Source of the DNA: Parvibaculum sp.
Lineage (GTDB): Bacteria; Pseudomonadota; Alphaproteobacteria; Parvibaculales; Parvibaculaceae
Length of the DNA: 5,656 bases
Direction of reading: 5' to 3'
NCBI GenBank assembly: GCA_020062605.1
Contig: JAGUWA010000215.1
Location: forward strand, 1 to 5,656
Made by a program: the position numbers and the translations under genes. Shown here in pieces: positions 1 through 4,870 of this stretch (position 1 is its first letter; every line of letters begins with the position of its first letter). A model generated the notes under the pieces. The model saw only the letters and a list, made by a program, of their open reading frames with translations. It made no database searches and was not told where the DNA came from.

Positions 1-226
1 CGAAGAGGTCCATCTTCACCTCGATGCCCGTCGCCGCCTGGAAGTCGGCCAGCGTCGTTTCGCCGATATAGGTATCCCAGTTATAGAAGTTCAGCTTCTT
101 TTCCTCGGCAGCCGAAGCGAATTTCGGCATCGTGGTGATGCTGAGGCCCACTGCGGCCGCGCCCGTCATGAACTGCCTGCGCGAGATCGCGCTCAACAGT
201 CCGGCCATGCCTCTTTTGCGGTTCAT
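1..226 (-). CDS. Polyamine-type ABC transporter substrate-binding protein, N-terminal part (PotD/PotF-like, Tat leader)
   Basis: Only the first 75 codons are in the window; the gene runs off the left edge. The protein should be the periplasmic binding subunit of an ABC importer that captures spermidine, putrescine or a related compound. The N-terminus has a twin-arginine signal: S15-R16-R17-Q18-F19-M20, a hydrophobic stretch of about residues 22-32, then a signal peptidase site near A37-S38-A39. The mature protein begins EEKKLNFYNWDTYIGETTL; the FYNW block followed by a 'leading residue into a helix' pattern is typical of the PotD/PotF family. Start choice: the ATG at 226 has GGAGGG 9 nt upstream, whereas the in-frame ATG at 235 directly abuts that sequence, so 226 is preferred. 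It is divergent from the glutathione transferase gene, and its permease and ATPase partners would lie outside the window to the left. The family is clear; the exact ligand is an inference. Confidence 0.87.
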   Translation of the reverse strand, partial: MNRKRGMAGLLSAISRRQFMTGAAAVGLSITTMPKFASAAEEKKLNFYNWDTYIGETTLADFQAATGIEVKMDLF

Positions 227-595
227 GGATGTCATCCCTCCATCTTGTGGTGTCTGTGCCCCGCCCCTGCCTTGAGGTCGAGCGGCCGAGAGATCGTCAG
301 TGTTCCTTGGATTTTGCATCCGCGCAAGCGAGGCAGGCGGGTCCCTTCGCGAAAGCGTCAAAAATTTTAAACGCCGCGTCCGGCCCGCCACAGGGGCAGG
401 AATGCTGTCCCGTTCCGTCCCCGGCCCGCTCCCGAAAACTTGATGTGCAGTGCAAAAGATTTCGGCAGTCCGTCCTTGTGCGCGCCCCCGCCCACCCAAA
501 ATGCGACTGGTCCGGGCACCAGCAAAGTGGCACGGTGAACGCCAATAAAATCACGCCCGCATTCAAGGCCCGCATCAGGGAAGGCAGAAACATCC
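227..595. other. Divergent intergenic region, no convincing gene
   Basis: This 369-bp stretch separates two divergent genes and must contain both upstream control regions. The likely ribosome binding site of the right-hand gene is AGGGAAGG at 577-584, 11 nt before its ATG. I found no convincing -35/-10 pair on either strand. An open frame on the minus strand (593 down to 297) encodes a hydrophobic start and eight cysteines, but it has no ribosome binding site and ordinary base composition, so it is not called as a gene. Confidence 0.5.
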
Positions 596-1282
596 ATGAT
601 CGATCTCTATACCGCGTCCACGCCGAATGGCTGGAAAGCCTCGATAACGCTTGAAGAACTGGGCCTGCCTTACGAGGTTCACGCGATCGAGCTGCGGAAG
701 AACCAGCAGAAGGAACCCGCCTTCCTCAAGCTCAATCCGAACGGGCGCATCCCGGCGATCGTCGATCGCGACGAGGGTGATTTCGCCGTTTTCGAGTCCG
801 GCGCCATCATGATCTATCTTGCCGAGAAAACGGGCAGGCTGATGCCCGTGGATGCAAAGGGGCGTAGCCTCGTCATCCAGTGGCTCATGTTCCAGATGGG
901 CGGCATCGGCCCGATGATGGGTCAGGCCAATGTTTTCTTCCGCTACTTTCCTGAAAAGATTCAGCCGGCCATCGACCGCTACCAGAACGAATCGAAGCGT
1001 CTCTTCACCGTTCTCGACGGTCATCTGAAGGACAACGAGTATCTGGCGGGCGATTATTCCATCGCCGACATCGCCAACTGGTCCTGGGTGCGCACGCATA
1101 AATGGTCGGGCGTCGAGATCGGCGACCTGCCCAACCTGCAGCGCTGGCTCGACCTCATCGCGGCGCGCCCCGCCGCGCAGAAGGGCATCACCATCCCCGT
1201 CGGCCTCGCCGCCCTCCAGCAGGGCAACGGCGAAGGCGCGAGGAAATTCGCCGAAGAAGCGCAGAAGATGGTGCAGCGGTAG
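596..1282 (+). CDS. yfcG: Glutathione S-transferase family protein, Nu-class, YfcG-like disulfide-bond oxidoreductase
   Basis: A 228-residue cytosolic protein of the glutathione transferase fold. The N-terminal thioredoxin-like domain (about residues 1-82) opens MIDLYTASTPNGWK, carrying the T9-P10-N11 active-site motif of Nu-class enzymes such as E. coli YfcG and YghU. The cis-proline is P53 (RIPAIV), and E67-S68-G69 binds the glutathione gamma-glutamyl group. The C-terminal helical domain has QWLMFQMGGIGPMMGQ (95-110), very like YfcG, and the N-capping box S155-I-A-D158. Nu-class enzymes bind two glutathiones and mainly reduce disulfides or hydroperoxides rather than conjugate classical GST substrates; this is family knowledge, not shown here. 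Length is normal, with an extra tail of about 25 residues after R191. AGGGAAGG lies 11 nt before the ATG. It appears monocistronic, and a palindromic repeat begins 21 bp after the stop. The symbol is by family resemblance. Confidence 0.93.
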   Translation: MIDLYTASTPNGWKASITLEELGLPYEVHAIELRKNQQKEPAFLKLNPNGRIPAIVDRDEGDFAVFESGAIMIYLAEKTGRLMPVDAKGRSLVIQWLMFQMGGIGPMMGQANVFFRYFPEKIQPAIDRYQNESKRLFTVLDGHLKDNEYLAGDYSIADIANWSWVRTHKWSGVEIGDLPNLQRWLDLIAARPAAQKGITIPVGLAALQQGNGEGARKFAEEAQKMVQR

Positions 1283-1302
1283 GGGCTTCCTTCTTCCTTT
1301 CT

Positions 1303-1408
1303 TCCGTCATTGCGAGAAGGCGAAGCCGGCGAAGCAATCCAGGAGCGTCTTGCTCCGTGCCTGCCGCTCTGGATTGCCGCGCTCCCTTCGGGGGCTCGCA
1401 ATGACGGA
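1303..1408. repeat. Dispersed palindromic intergenic repeat (CGTCATTGCGAG type)
   Basis: The ends form a perfect 14-bp inverted repeat: TCCGTCATTGCGAG at 1303-1316 pairs with 1395-1408. A second, nested pair is GCAATCCAG at 1334-1342 with CTGGATTGC at 1369-1377, extended by GAGCG/CGCTC with one bulge. The whole unit could fold into a long cruciform or RNA hairpin. The CGTCATTGCGAG...GCAATCCAGG motif is familiar from intergenic repeats in many alphaproteobacteria and other bacteria. It starts 21 bp after the glutathione transferase stop, so it could form the 3' end of that transcript, but there is no T-run for a classical terminator. Confidence 0.85.
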
Positions 1409-1451
1409 TTAAAGTGAGGCGCCCGCGTCTCTCCCGCGCTAAACTCGCCTC

Positions 1452-1655
1452 ATGACCATTACCTCCGAAGAAGAACTGGAAGGCCTCAAGGCCATCGGCG
1501 ACAGCATCGAACCCTTCCTCTCCATGGGCGGCGGCTTCGCGGCCGAAAGCGGCGACGGCTGGACACTCCTCGCCGATCCCCTGGCCCCCACCGTCCAGTA
1601 CGAACACTCCCTCGTCGCCACGAAGAACGGCCCGGTGATTTTGACGCTGGCGTGA
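1452..1655 (+). pseudogene. map: Methionine aminopeptidase remnant with large in-frame internal deletion
   Basis: The 67-codon open frame joins the two ends of a type I methionine aminopeptidase, which normally has about 250 residues. Residues 1-16 (MTITSEEELEGLKAIG) match the usual N-terminal helix. From about residue 19 the sequence is the C-terminal end: IEPFLSMGG, DGWTL, then TVQYEHSLVATKNGPVILT. In E. coli MAP, five residues bind the metal pair (D97, D108, H171, E204, E235). Here only the equivalents of E204 (E20, in IEP) and E235 (E51, in QYEH) remain, and about 180 codons in between are gone, so the enzyme cannot be active. The reading frame is intact across the junction and there are no internal stops, so the deletion may be recent or a short peptide may be tolerated. 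No clear ribosome binding site precedes the ATG. It lies between two palindromic repeats, which may have promoted the rearrangement. A functional map gene is expected elsewhere. The assignment is from remembered family sequence. Confidence 0.75.
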
Positions 1656-1687
1656 GGGGTGTGTAGGAGACGAGTGGTGGCATAATC

Positions 1688-1763
1688 TCCCTCTCCCCAA
1701 GGGGAGAGGGAAGGGGCCCGCCGAAGCGGCGAAGCCGCGTAGGTGGGAAGGGTGAGGGGGAGC
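1688..1763 (+). repeat. Left inverted-repeat arm of the DUF559 cassette
   Basis: In order, it contains a 10-bp palindrome (CCCTCTCCCC at 1689-1698, loop AA, GGGGAGAGGG at 1701-1710), then AAGGGGCCCG, then a small hairpin (GCGGC 1726-1730, loop GAA, GCCGC 1734-1738), then the tail GGGAAGGGTGAGGGG (1745-1759) and GAGC. The purine-rich tail is well placed to serve as the ribosome binding site of the nuclease gene. Copies of the same unit occur inverted at 2104-2176 and, as a longer solo version in direct orientation, at 2198-2310. Confidence 0.8.
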
Positions 1764-1769
1764 CACAAA

Positions 1770-2123
1770 TTGAAGCGCCAGAACATTCCCTTCGCCCGCC
1801 AACTGCGCGTCACTGCAACGGATGCAGAAGCCCGTCTCTGGCTCCATCTTCGCAACCGGATGCTGGGTGGTTTCAAGTTCCGGCGGCAATTCCCGGTCGG
1901 TCCCTATATCGCCGATTTCGTCTGCATCGACCGAAAGCTGATTGTCGAACTCGATGGTGGTCAGCATGCGGACAATCCAGCCGACGAGCGCCGCACGCGT
2001 TTTCTCGAATTGCGCGGCTACCGCGTCATTCGCTTCTGGAATCCGGATGTGCTGTCGAACACCGATGGCGTGCTCGAGATGATCCTCCTCGAACTCCAAA
2101 AGGCCCCTCACCCTTCCCGCTGA
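1770..2123 (+). CDS. DUF559 (Vsr-like) endonuclease-domain protein
   Basis: A 117-residue protein consisting of just the DUF559 domain, a PD-(D/E)XK-type fold related to the very-short-patch repair endonuclease Vsr. Family landmarks are T17-D18-A19-E20 with LWLHLRNR, GFKFRRQFPVGPYIADF with likely catalytic D49, LIVELDGGQHA with E60 and D62 as the other acidic residues and H66 after them, and GYRVIRFWNPDVL (83-95). All expected acidic residues are present. Start choice: the TTG at 1770 has GGGGGAG 7 nt upstream (1756-1762). In-frame GTGs at 1743 and 1752 would add 9 or 6 residues encoded by the repeat, but their ribosome binding sites are absent or too close. The last codons (PHPSR and TGA) lie inside the right repeat arm. 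The biological role of DUF559 proteins is unknown to me; DNA cleavage or nicking is inferred from fold. Confidence 0.88.
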   Translation: MKRQNIPFARQLRVTATDAEARLWLHLRNRMLGGFKFRRQFPVGPYIADFVCIDRKLIVELDGGQHADNPADERRTRFLELRGYRVIRFWNPDVLSNTDGVLEMILLELQKAPHPSR

Positions 2124-2176
2124 TCCGGCTGTCGCCGGCTCAACGGGCCCCTTCCCTCTCCCCAACGGGGAGAGGG
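2104..2176 (-). repeat. Right inverted-repeat arm of the DUF559 cassette
   Basis: This is the reverse complement of the left arm in the same order: CCCCTCACCCTTCCC (2104-2118, a perfect 15-bp match), a hairpin (CCGGC 2125-2129, loop TGTC, GCCGG 2134-2138), then CGGGCCCC..., which matches the left arm over 20 bp at 2144-2163, then the end of the 10-bp palindrome (to 2176). The hairpin sequence differs from that of the left arm yet still pairs. The nuclease stop codon (2121-2123) sits inside this arm, so the hairpins could also act at the 3' end of its mRNA. Confidence 0.8.
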
Positions 2177-2197
2177 ACAAGAAGGGCGCCTCTGTAT

Positions 2198-2310
2198 CTC
2201 CCTCTCCCCTCGGGGAGAGGGGTGAGAGGATGCAGGAAAAGGTCCGGTGGACCTTTTCGTCCTCGAACGCCCGCCGCCGCGAAGCGGTGGTGGGAAGGGT
2301 AAGGGGGAGC
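2198..2310 (+). repeat. Solo direct-orientation copy of the cassette repeat
   Basis: The left end is the same 10-bp palindrome (CCCTCTCCCC 2200-2209, loop TC, GGGGAGAGGG 2212-2221). The right end carries a small hairpin (CCGC 2277-2280, loop GAA, GCGG 2284-2287) and a tail at 2289-2310 that matches 1742-1763 at 21 of 22 positions. The middle has a different insert with its own perfect hairpin (2237-2257). No gene is enclosed. With the two cassette arms this gives three copies in 620 bp, arranged inward, inward, then direct. Confidence 0.75.
2237..2257. terminator. Perfect hairpin with A- and T-tracts, possible bidirectional terminator
   Basis: AAAAGGTCC (2237-2245), loop GGT, GGACCTTTT (2249-2257) form a 9-bp perfect stem ending in TTTT on the plus strand and also TTTT on the minus strand. 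It lies downstream of the plus-strand nuclease gene and of the minus-strand methyltransferase, so it could end transcripts arriving from either side. The GC core is only 5 bp and the T-run is paired, so efficiency is doubtful. It lies inside the solo repeat copy and may simply be part of it. Confidence 0.4.
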
Positions 2311-2324
2311 GGCAAGGAAAGTCC

Positions 2325-2422
2325 TCACCGTCTCTCACTTCCCTCCAGCGCCTCGATCCTGTCGATCGGTCCCTCGAAGCTTTCCGGCGGCACGGCGTGA
2401 AGCCTGGTCCTTGCGGCTTCAT
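2325..2422 (-). pseudogene. Frameshifted C-terminal remnant of a Phd/YefM (StbD-type) antitoxin
   Basis: On the minus strand the frame ending at TGA 2325-2327 reads HAVPPESFEGPIDRIEALEG. This aligns without gaps to VVPAAAYAALLDRIEALEN of the intact antitoxin gene at 4352-4621 (VP, aromatic residue, then identical DRIEALE). Just before it the frame is broken. The DNA reads GGCTTCACGCCGTG, and adding one T gives GGC TTC TAC GCC GTG, that is GFYAVP, the expected antitoxin sequence (compare EFYVVP). The single-base loss maps near 2398-2399. The upstream half of the gene is not recognisable. It shares CTCCAGCGCCTCGATCC (plus strand, 2343-2359) exactly with the intact gene (4397-4413). It is too short for certainty, but the alignment and the simple frameshift repair make decay likely. 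Confidence 0.5.
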
Positions 2423-2449
2423 CGGCCTGGCATATAATTGCGCGTCGCG

Positions 2450-2482
2450 CCCGGCGGGGGGCGTGCCCTTCGACCCGCCGGG
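2450..2482. repeat. GC-rich hairpin downstream of the methyltransferase gene
   Basis: CCCGGCGGG (2450-2458) and CCCGCCGGG (2474-2482) form a perfect 9-bp stem with a 15-nt loop, in which GGGC and GCCC may pair further. It lies 77 bp beyond the stop codon of the minus-strand methyltransferase gene. There is no T-run after it on either strand, so it is not a typical Rho-independent terminator, though it could protect a 3' end. Confidence 0.45.
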
Positions 2483-2558
2483 AAGAGCAGTCGCCGGAAG
2501 CACGGTCCGGCAGGCTACATTCCCGCGTCAACCTTCATGCAGACAAGGCGGATGCGAC

Positions 2559-4160
2559 CTAGAGCAGCTTGTGCTGCTTGCTTGTGTCTTCCTTCTTCGC
2601 CTTCCTGAACACGGTCGGGTCGATCCATGGCATATGCGGCTTGTGGCCCTCGAAAAGCTGCTCGATGGTCAGAATCTGGATTTTCGGGTAGCTGCCATAG
2701 TCGGTCTTGTAGAAACCGGCGCTCGCCGCTTCCTTGATCATCGGTCCGGTCGGTGGCGCCAGTGTGATGAAGATGCCCATTTTCGCCTTTTCGCGCTCCA
2801 CCGTGGCAATCAGGTCCTTCACCATGGTCACGCCGACGTTCCTGCCGCCCTTCACGGAGACGATGGCTTTCTCGGTTGCCTTGCCGTCCGGCTTGAAATA
2901 GATCAGCCCGTCGATGCCGCCGTCGGCGCCTTTCTTCTTGTCGCCAAAGGGAATGGCGTCCACCAGCGACACCGCCCACCACTGGAACTGGTATTTGTCG
3001 GCCTCGGCCAGTGCCTCCGCGCCACCGATATCCTTTGGCACGCCATTCACTTCGATGGCGATGCTGGGTCCAAAGGCGTCGCGCAGCCGCTTCTGGATCA
3101 GCGAGATCGCGAGATGCGTCACGTCTATACCGATCCATTCGCGGTTCAGTTTCTGCGCGGCATGCACCGTGGTGCCGCAGCCGCAAAAGGGGTCGAGCAC
3201 AACGTCGCCTTCGTTGGACGATGCGTTGATGATACGTTCGAGAAGGGCTTGTGGCTTTTGGGTTGGGTAGCCGAGGCGCTCTTGTGCTTGCGGGTTTACC
3301 GGTGGAATATCCGTCCAAATATTCTGAAGCGGAACGCCGGGCATTTCGTCAGCATACTGCAGTAGTGTAGGTGTTCCCGTTTTTGTATACCGAAGCCGAC
3401 CATTGCGGTCATACTCCTCCATTGTCTCGCGTTTGACTGCCCAAGTTCTAGTCCTGGCGGGCAATTTCCCATGCCAGTCGTAGATCAAATTGGGACTTCC
3501 TTCGCCATGCCTTGGTGCATCTAGGGGGACGGTTCTAAACAATCTGCCGTTCTCATCTTTTTGGAAATGGCTCTTGTAATAATCTTCTCTATATTCTGTA
3601 TACTGAGGGTTCCAGAGAGGTTGAGAAGATTTTGCGTAGTACAAAATGGTATCAGAGACACGTCCATAGCGCTTTGGATCATTGTGCGCGTTGGCTCTCT
3701 TCCAAATGATTTCGTTGCGGAAAAGACGAGCGCCAAACACCGCATCCAGCAAGACCTTCAGGTAATGGCTCGCTGTCGGATCGCAATGCAGATAGAGTGA
3801 TCCCGTTTTCTTCAGTACACGGTGCAGTTCGATCAGGCGCACGGCCATCATGGCGAGATAGGCCATCATGTCGTTTTCTTTCAGGAACGAACGCATGGCG
3901 CGCAGCATCTCCGCCGCGTCCGTGTTTCCGGAGTGCATCACCTCGTCGAAGGCGCGCTCGGCCACGTCCGTCCAGTGCCATGTATCGTCGAAGGCCTCCA
4001 TCTGGGCATGCGATTCATGCCCGTCCGGCGCCTTGAAGAGGACGTTGTAGGAGGCGTTCGAATTGAAGGGCGGGTCGAGATAAACGAGATCGACACTCTC
4101 GTCCGCAACGCTGTTGCGAAGAATGTCGAGATTGTCCCCGTAAAAGAGCTTGCCGGTCAT
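2559..4160 (-). CDS. Beta-class N6-adenine DNA methyltransferase fused to Mrr-like restriction nuclease domain
   Basis: A 533-residue protein predicted to methylate adenine in a specific DNA site using S-adenosylmethionine, and to carry its own nuclease domain. Methyltransferase motif IV is D29-P30-P31-F32, near the N-terminus (FYGDNLDILRN precedes it). The AdoMet-binding motif I is F325-C-G-C-G-T330, preceded by YPTQKP (298-303). Motif IV before motif I is the beta-class order. Residues about 147-287 between them should be the target recognition region. From about residue 385 a second domain shows G411-A-D-G-G-I-D417 and I433-V-S-V-K437-G-G, fitting a PD-(D/E)XK core of the Mrr type with D417 and K437. 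Serine stands where Glu or Gln is usual, which I recall as normal for this fusion family. GAGGGG lies just before the ATG. There are no separate restriction or specificity genes nearby, so it may act as a one-gene modification/restriction enzyme. The antitoxin-like gene lies 191 bp upstream on the same strand. The DNA for the recognition region is AT-richer (about 47% GC by hand count at 3301-3720) than the flanks (57-63%). Confidence 0.9.
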   Translation of the reverse strand: MTGKLFYGDNLDILRNSVADESVDLVYLDPPFNSNASYNVLFKAPDGHESHAQMEAFDDTWHWTDVAERAFDEVMHSGNTDAAEMLRAMRSFLKENDMMAYLAMMAVRLIELHRVLKKTGSLYLHCDPTASHYLKVLLDAVFGARLFRNEIIWKRANAHNDPKRYGRVSDTILYYAKSSQPLWNPQYTEYREDYYKSHFQKDENGRLFRTVPLDAPRHGEGSPNLIYDWHGKLPARTRTWAVKRETMEEYDRNGRLRYTKTGTPTLLQYADEMPGVPLQNIWTDIPPVNPQAQERLGYPTQKPQALLERIINASSNEGDVVLDPFCGCGTTVHAAQKLNREWIGIDVTHLAISLIQKRLRDAFGPSIAIEVNGVPKDIGGAEALAEADKYQFQWWAVSLVDAIPFGDKKKGADGGIDGLIYFKPDGKATEKAIVSVKGGRNVGVTMVKDLIATVEREKAKMGIFITLAPPTGPMIKEAASAGFYKTDYGSYPKIQILTIEQLFEGHKPHMPWIDPTVFRKAKKEDTSKQHKLL

Positions 4161-4351
4161 TTCCCCTCGCCGCGCCGTCGAATCGCTGCGTCAGCCTAAC
4201 GCGCTTTGCCACAAACGGACCATGCACAATGCGCGGCTTCGAAGGCCGGGGAACGGGAGCTGCGGCGACAGGCCCATCCGCGCTCGCATCCCTTGCGGAT
4301 TAAGGGGCTGTCCAACCGCGGGGCGCAACATCATTGCCCGGACTTATAGCG

Positions 4352-4621
4352 TCAGGCTGGCGGGAGGTTCAAGCCGGGGTCCGCCGGGGCGGCGTTCTCC
4401 AGCGCCTCGATCCGGTCGAGCAGCGCGGCATAGGCCGCGGCGGGGACAACATAGAACTCCGGACGGTTGTAGTTCAGGACGGCGAAGGCCTCGCCCTTCG
4501 CCTCCGCGAAGAGGCGCATCGGGTTTCGCTTCATCTCGGTGATGCTGATGAACCTTCTGGTCCGCAGCTCTTCCATTGCCGGGGTTTCGCCATTCGTTTT
4601 CGGCTCCATCTTTCGCGCCAT
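4352..4621 (-). CDS. Phd/YefM (StbD/RelB-type) antitoxin-like protein without a toxin partner
   Basis: An 89-residue protein. The N-terminal 20 residues are charged and low in complexity. From R22 it reads RRFISITEMKRNPMRLFAEA, then GEAFAVLNYNRPEFYVVPAA, then DRIEALE. This is the pattern of StbD/Phd-type antitoxins: a DNA-binding N-terminal fold with an S/T-x-x-E/D-[FLM]-K-x-N-P block, the AVLNxNRPxFYxVP strand, and a C-terminal helix that normally clamps a RelE/ParE-like toxin. Start choice: the ATG at 4621 has AGGGAG 6 nt upstream; the internal ATGs at codons 5 and 16 have none. The usual toxin gene should follow at once, but the 191 bp to the methyltransferase start show no RelE-like sequence, so this is an orphan. 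It may repress its own promoter. A decayed relative lies at 2325-2422. Confidence 0.72.
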   Translation of the reverse strand: MARKMEPKTNGETPAMEELRTRRFISITEMKRNPMRLFAEAKGEAFAVLNYNRPEFYVVPAAAYAALLDRIEALENAAPADPGLNLPPA

Positions 4622-4826
4622 CTTCGGCTCCCTGTTTGGTATCGGACCGGCTTTCGCTTTCCCATCTTCGCTTCGCCGGGAAGCCTCTTTTCCCGGGACG
4701 GGCTCTCCGTTCCCGGGTGCCGGGTTTGTCTCCGGGAAGTGAGCCGTCCTCGGCATCTTCGGCCCGGCCCGCGACCCCGGGGATAAGCCCCGCCAGTCCG
4801 GAAGGGCAGGGACAACGCCGCCTTCC

Positions 4827-4855
4827 GTGACAGTTTGATGACATTCCGATGACAG
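4827..4855 (-). promoter_or_regulatory. Candidate Pho box with three PhoB half-sites
   Basis: On the minus strand three TGTCA-containing half-sites follow each other at exactly 11-nt intervals: CTGTCAT, ATGTCAT and CTGTCAC. PhoB binds direct 11-bp repeats of CTGTCAT separated by four AT-rich bases. The pair ATGTCATCAAACTGTCAC (4844 to 4827) matches the E. coli-derived 18-base consensus at 16 positions. The orientation would activate leftward transcription, towards the antitoxin-like gene starting at 4621 and possibly the methyltransferase beyond it. No clear -10 hexamer was found at the usual distance, which weakens the case. Confidence 0.55.
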
Positions 4856-4870
4856 TCGTTGCGCCGCTCC

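Larger units (their letters stand above)
1688..2176 (+). mobile_element. Putative DUF559-nuclease cassette bounded by long inverted repeats
   Basis: One nuclease gene is enclosed by two imperfect inverted repeats of about 72-76 bp (1688-1763 and 2104-2176), giving a compact unit of about 490 bp with almost no other DNA. The arms match perfectly over 20 bp (1701-1720 against 2144-2163) and over 15 bp (1745-1759 against 2104-2118), with diverged but still self-pairing sequence between. No target-site duplication is visible next to the outer ends. The arrangement recalls RAYT transposases flanked by REP sequences, but here the enzyme is a Vsr-like nuclease. Mobility is inferred from the architecture only. 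Alternatively, ordinary intergenic repeats became fixed on both sides of the gene. Confidence 0.5.

Noticed and set aside
297..593. Minus-strand open frame of 98 codons with a hydrophobic start and eight cysteines, between the divergent genes
   Set aside because: No ribosome binding site, its start lies at the edge of the opposite gene, codon use is mixed and no family was recognised; it may be worth checking for conservation.
229..654. Plus-strand open frame overlapping the start of the glutathione transferase gene
   Set aside because: Overlaps a certain gene in another frame and has no family features; its start overlaps the ribosome binding region of the transporter gene.
1677..2190. Target-site duplication around the DUF559 cassette
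   Set aside because: The bases just outside the two arms (ATAAT on the left, ACAAG on the right) show no convincing direct repeat.
1188..2315. Long minus-strand open frame of 375 codons
   Set aside because: It runs antisense through the repeats, the map relic and the DUF559 gene and encodes low-complexity Pro/Arg/Gly-rich sequence, as expected of a GC-rich shadow.
2450..2482. GC-rich hairpin as Rho-independent terminator of the methyltransferase
   Set aside because: No T-run follows on either strand; kept only as an inverted repeat.
2247..3365. Plus-strand open frame of 372 codons across the methyltransferase gene
   Set aside because: Antisense shadow of the nuclease domain and motif I region; it starts inside a repeat and has no domain pattern.
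4161..4351. Remnant of a RelE-type toxin between the antitoxin and the methyltransferase
   Set aside because: No frame shows RelE-like motifs and the space is shorter than a toxin gene.
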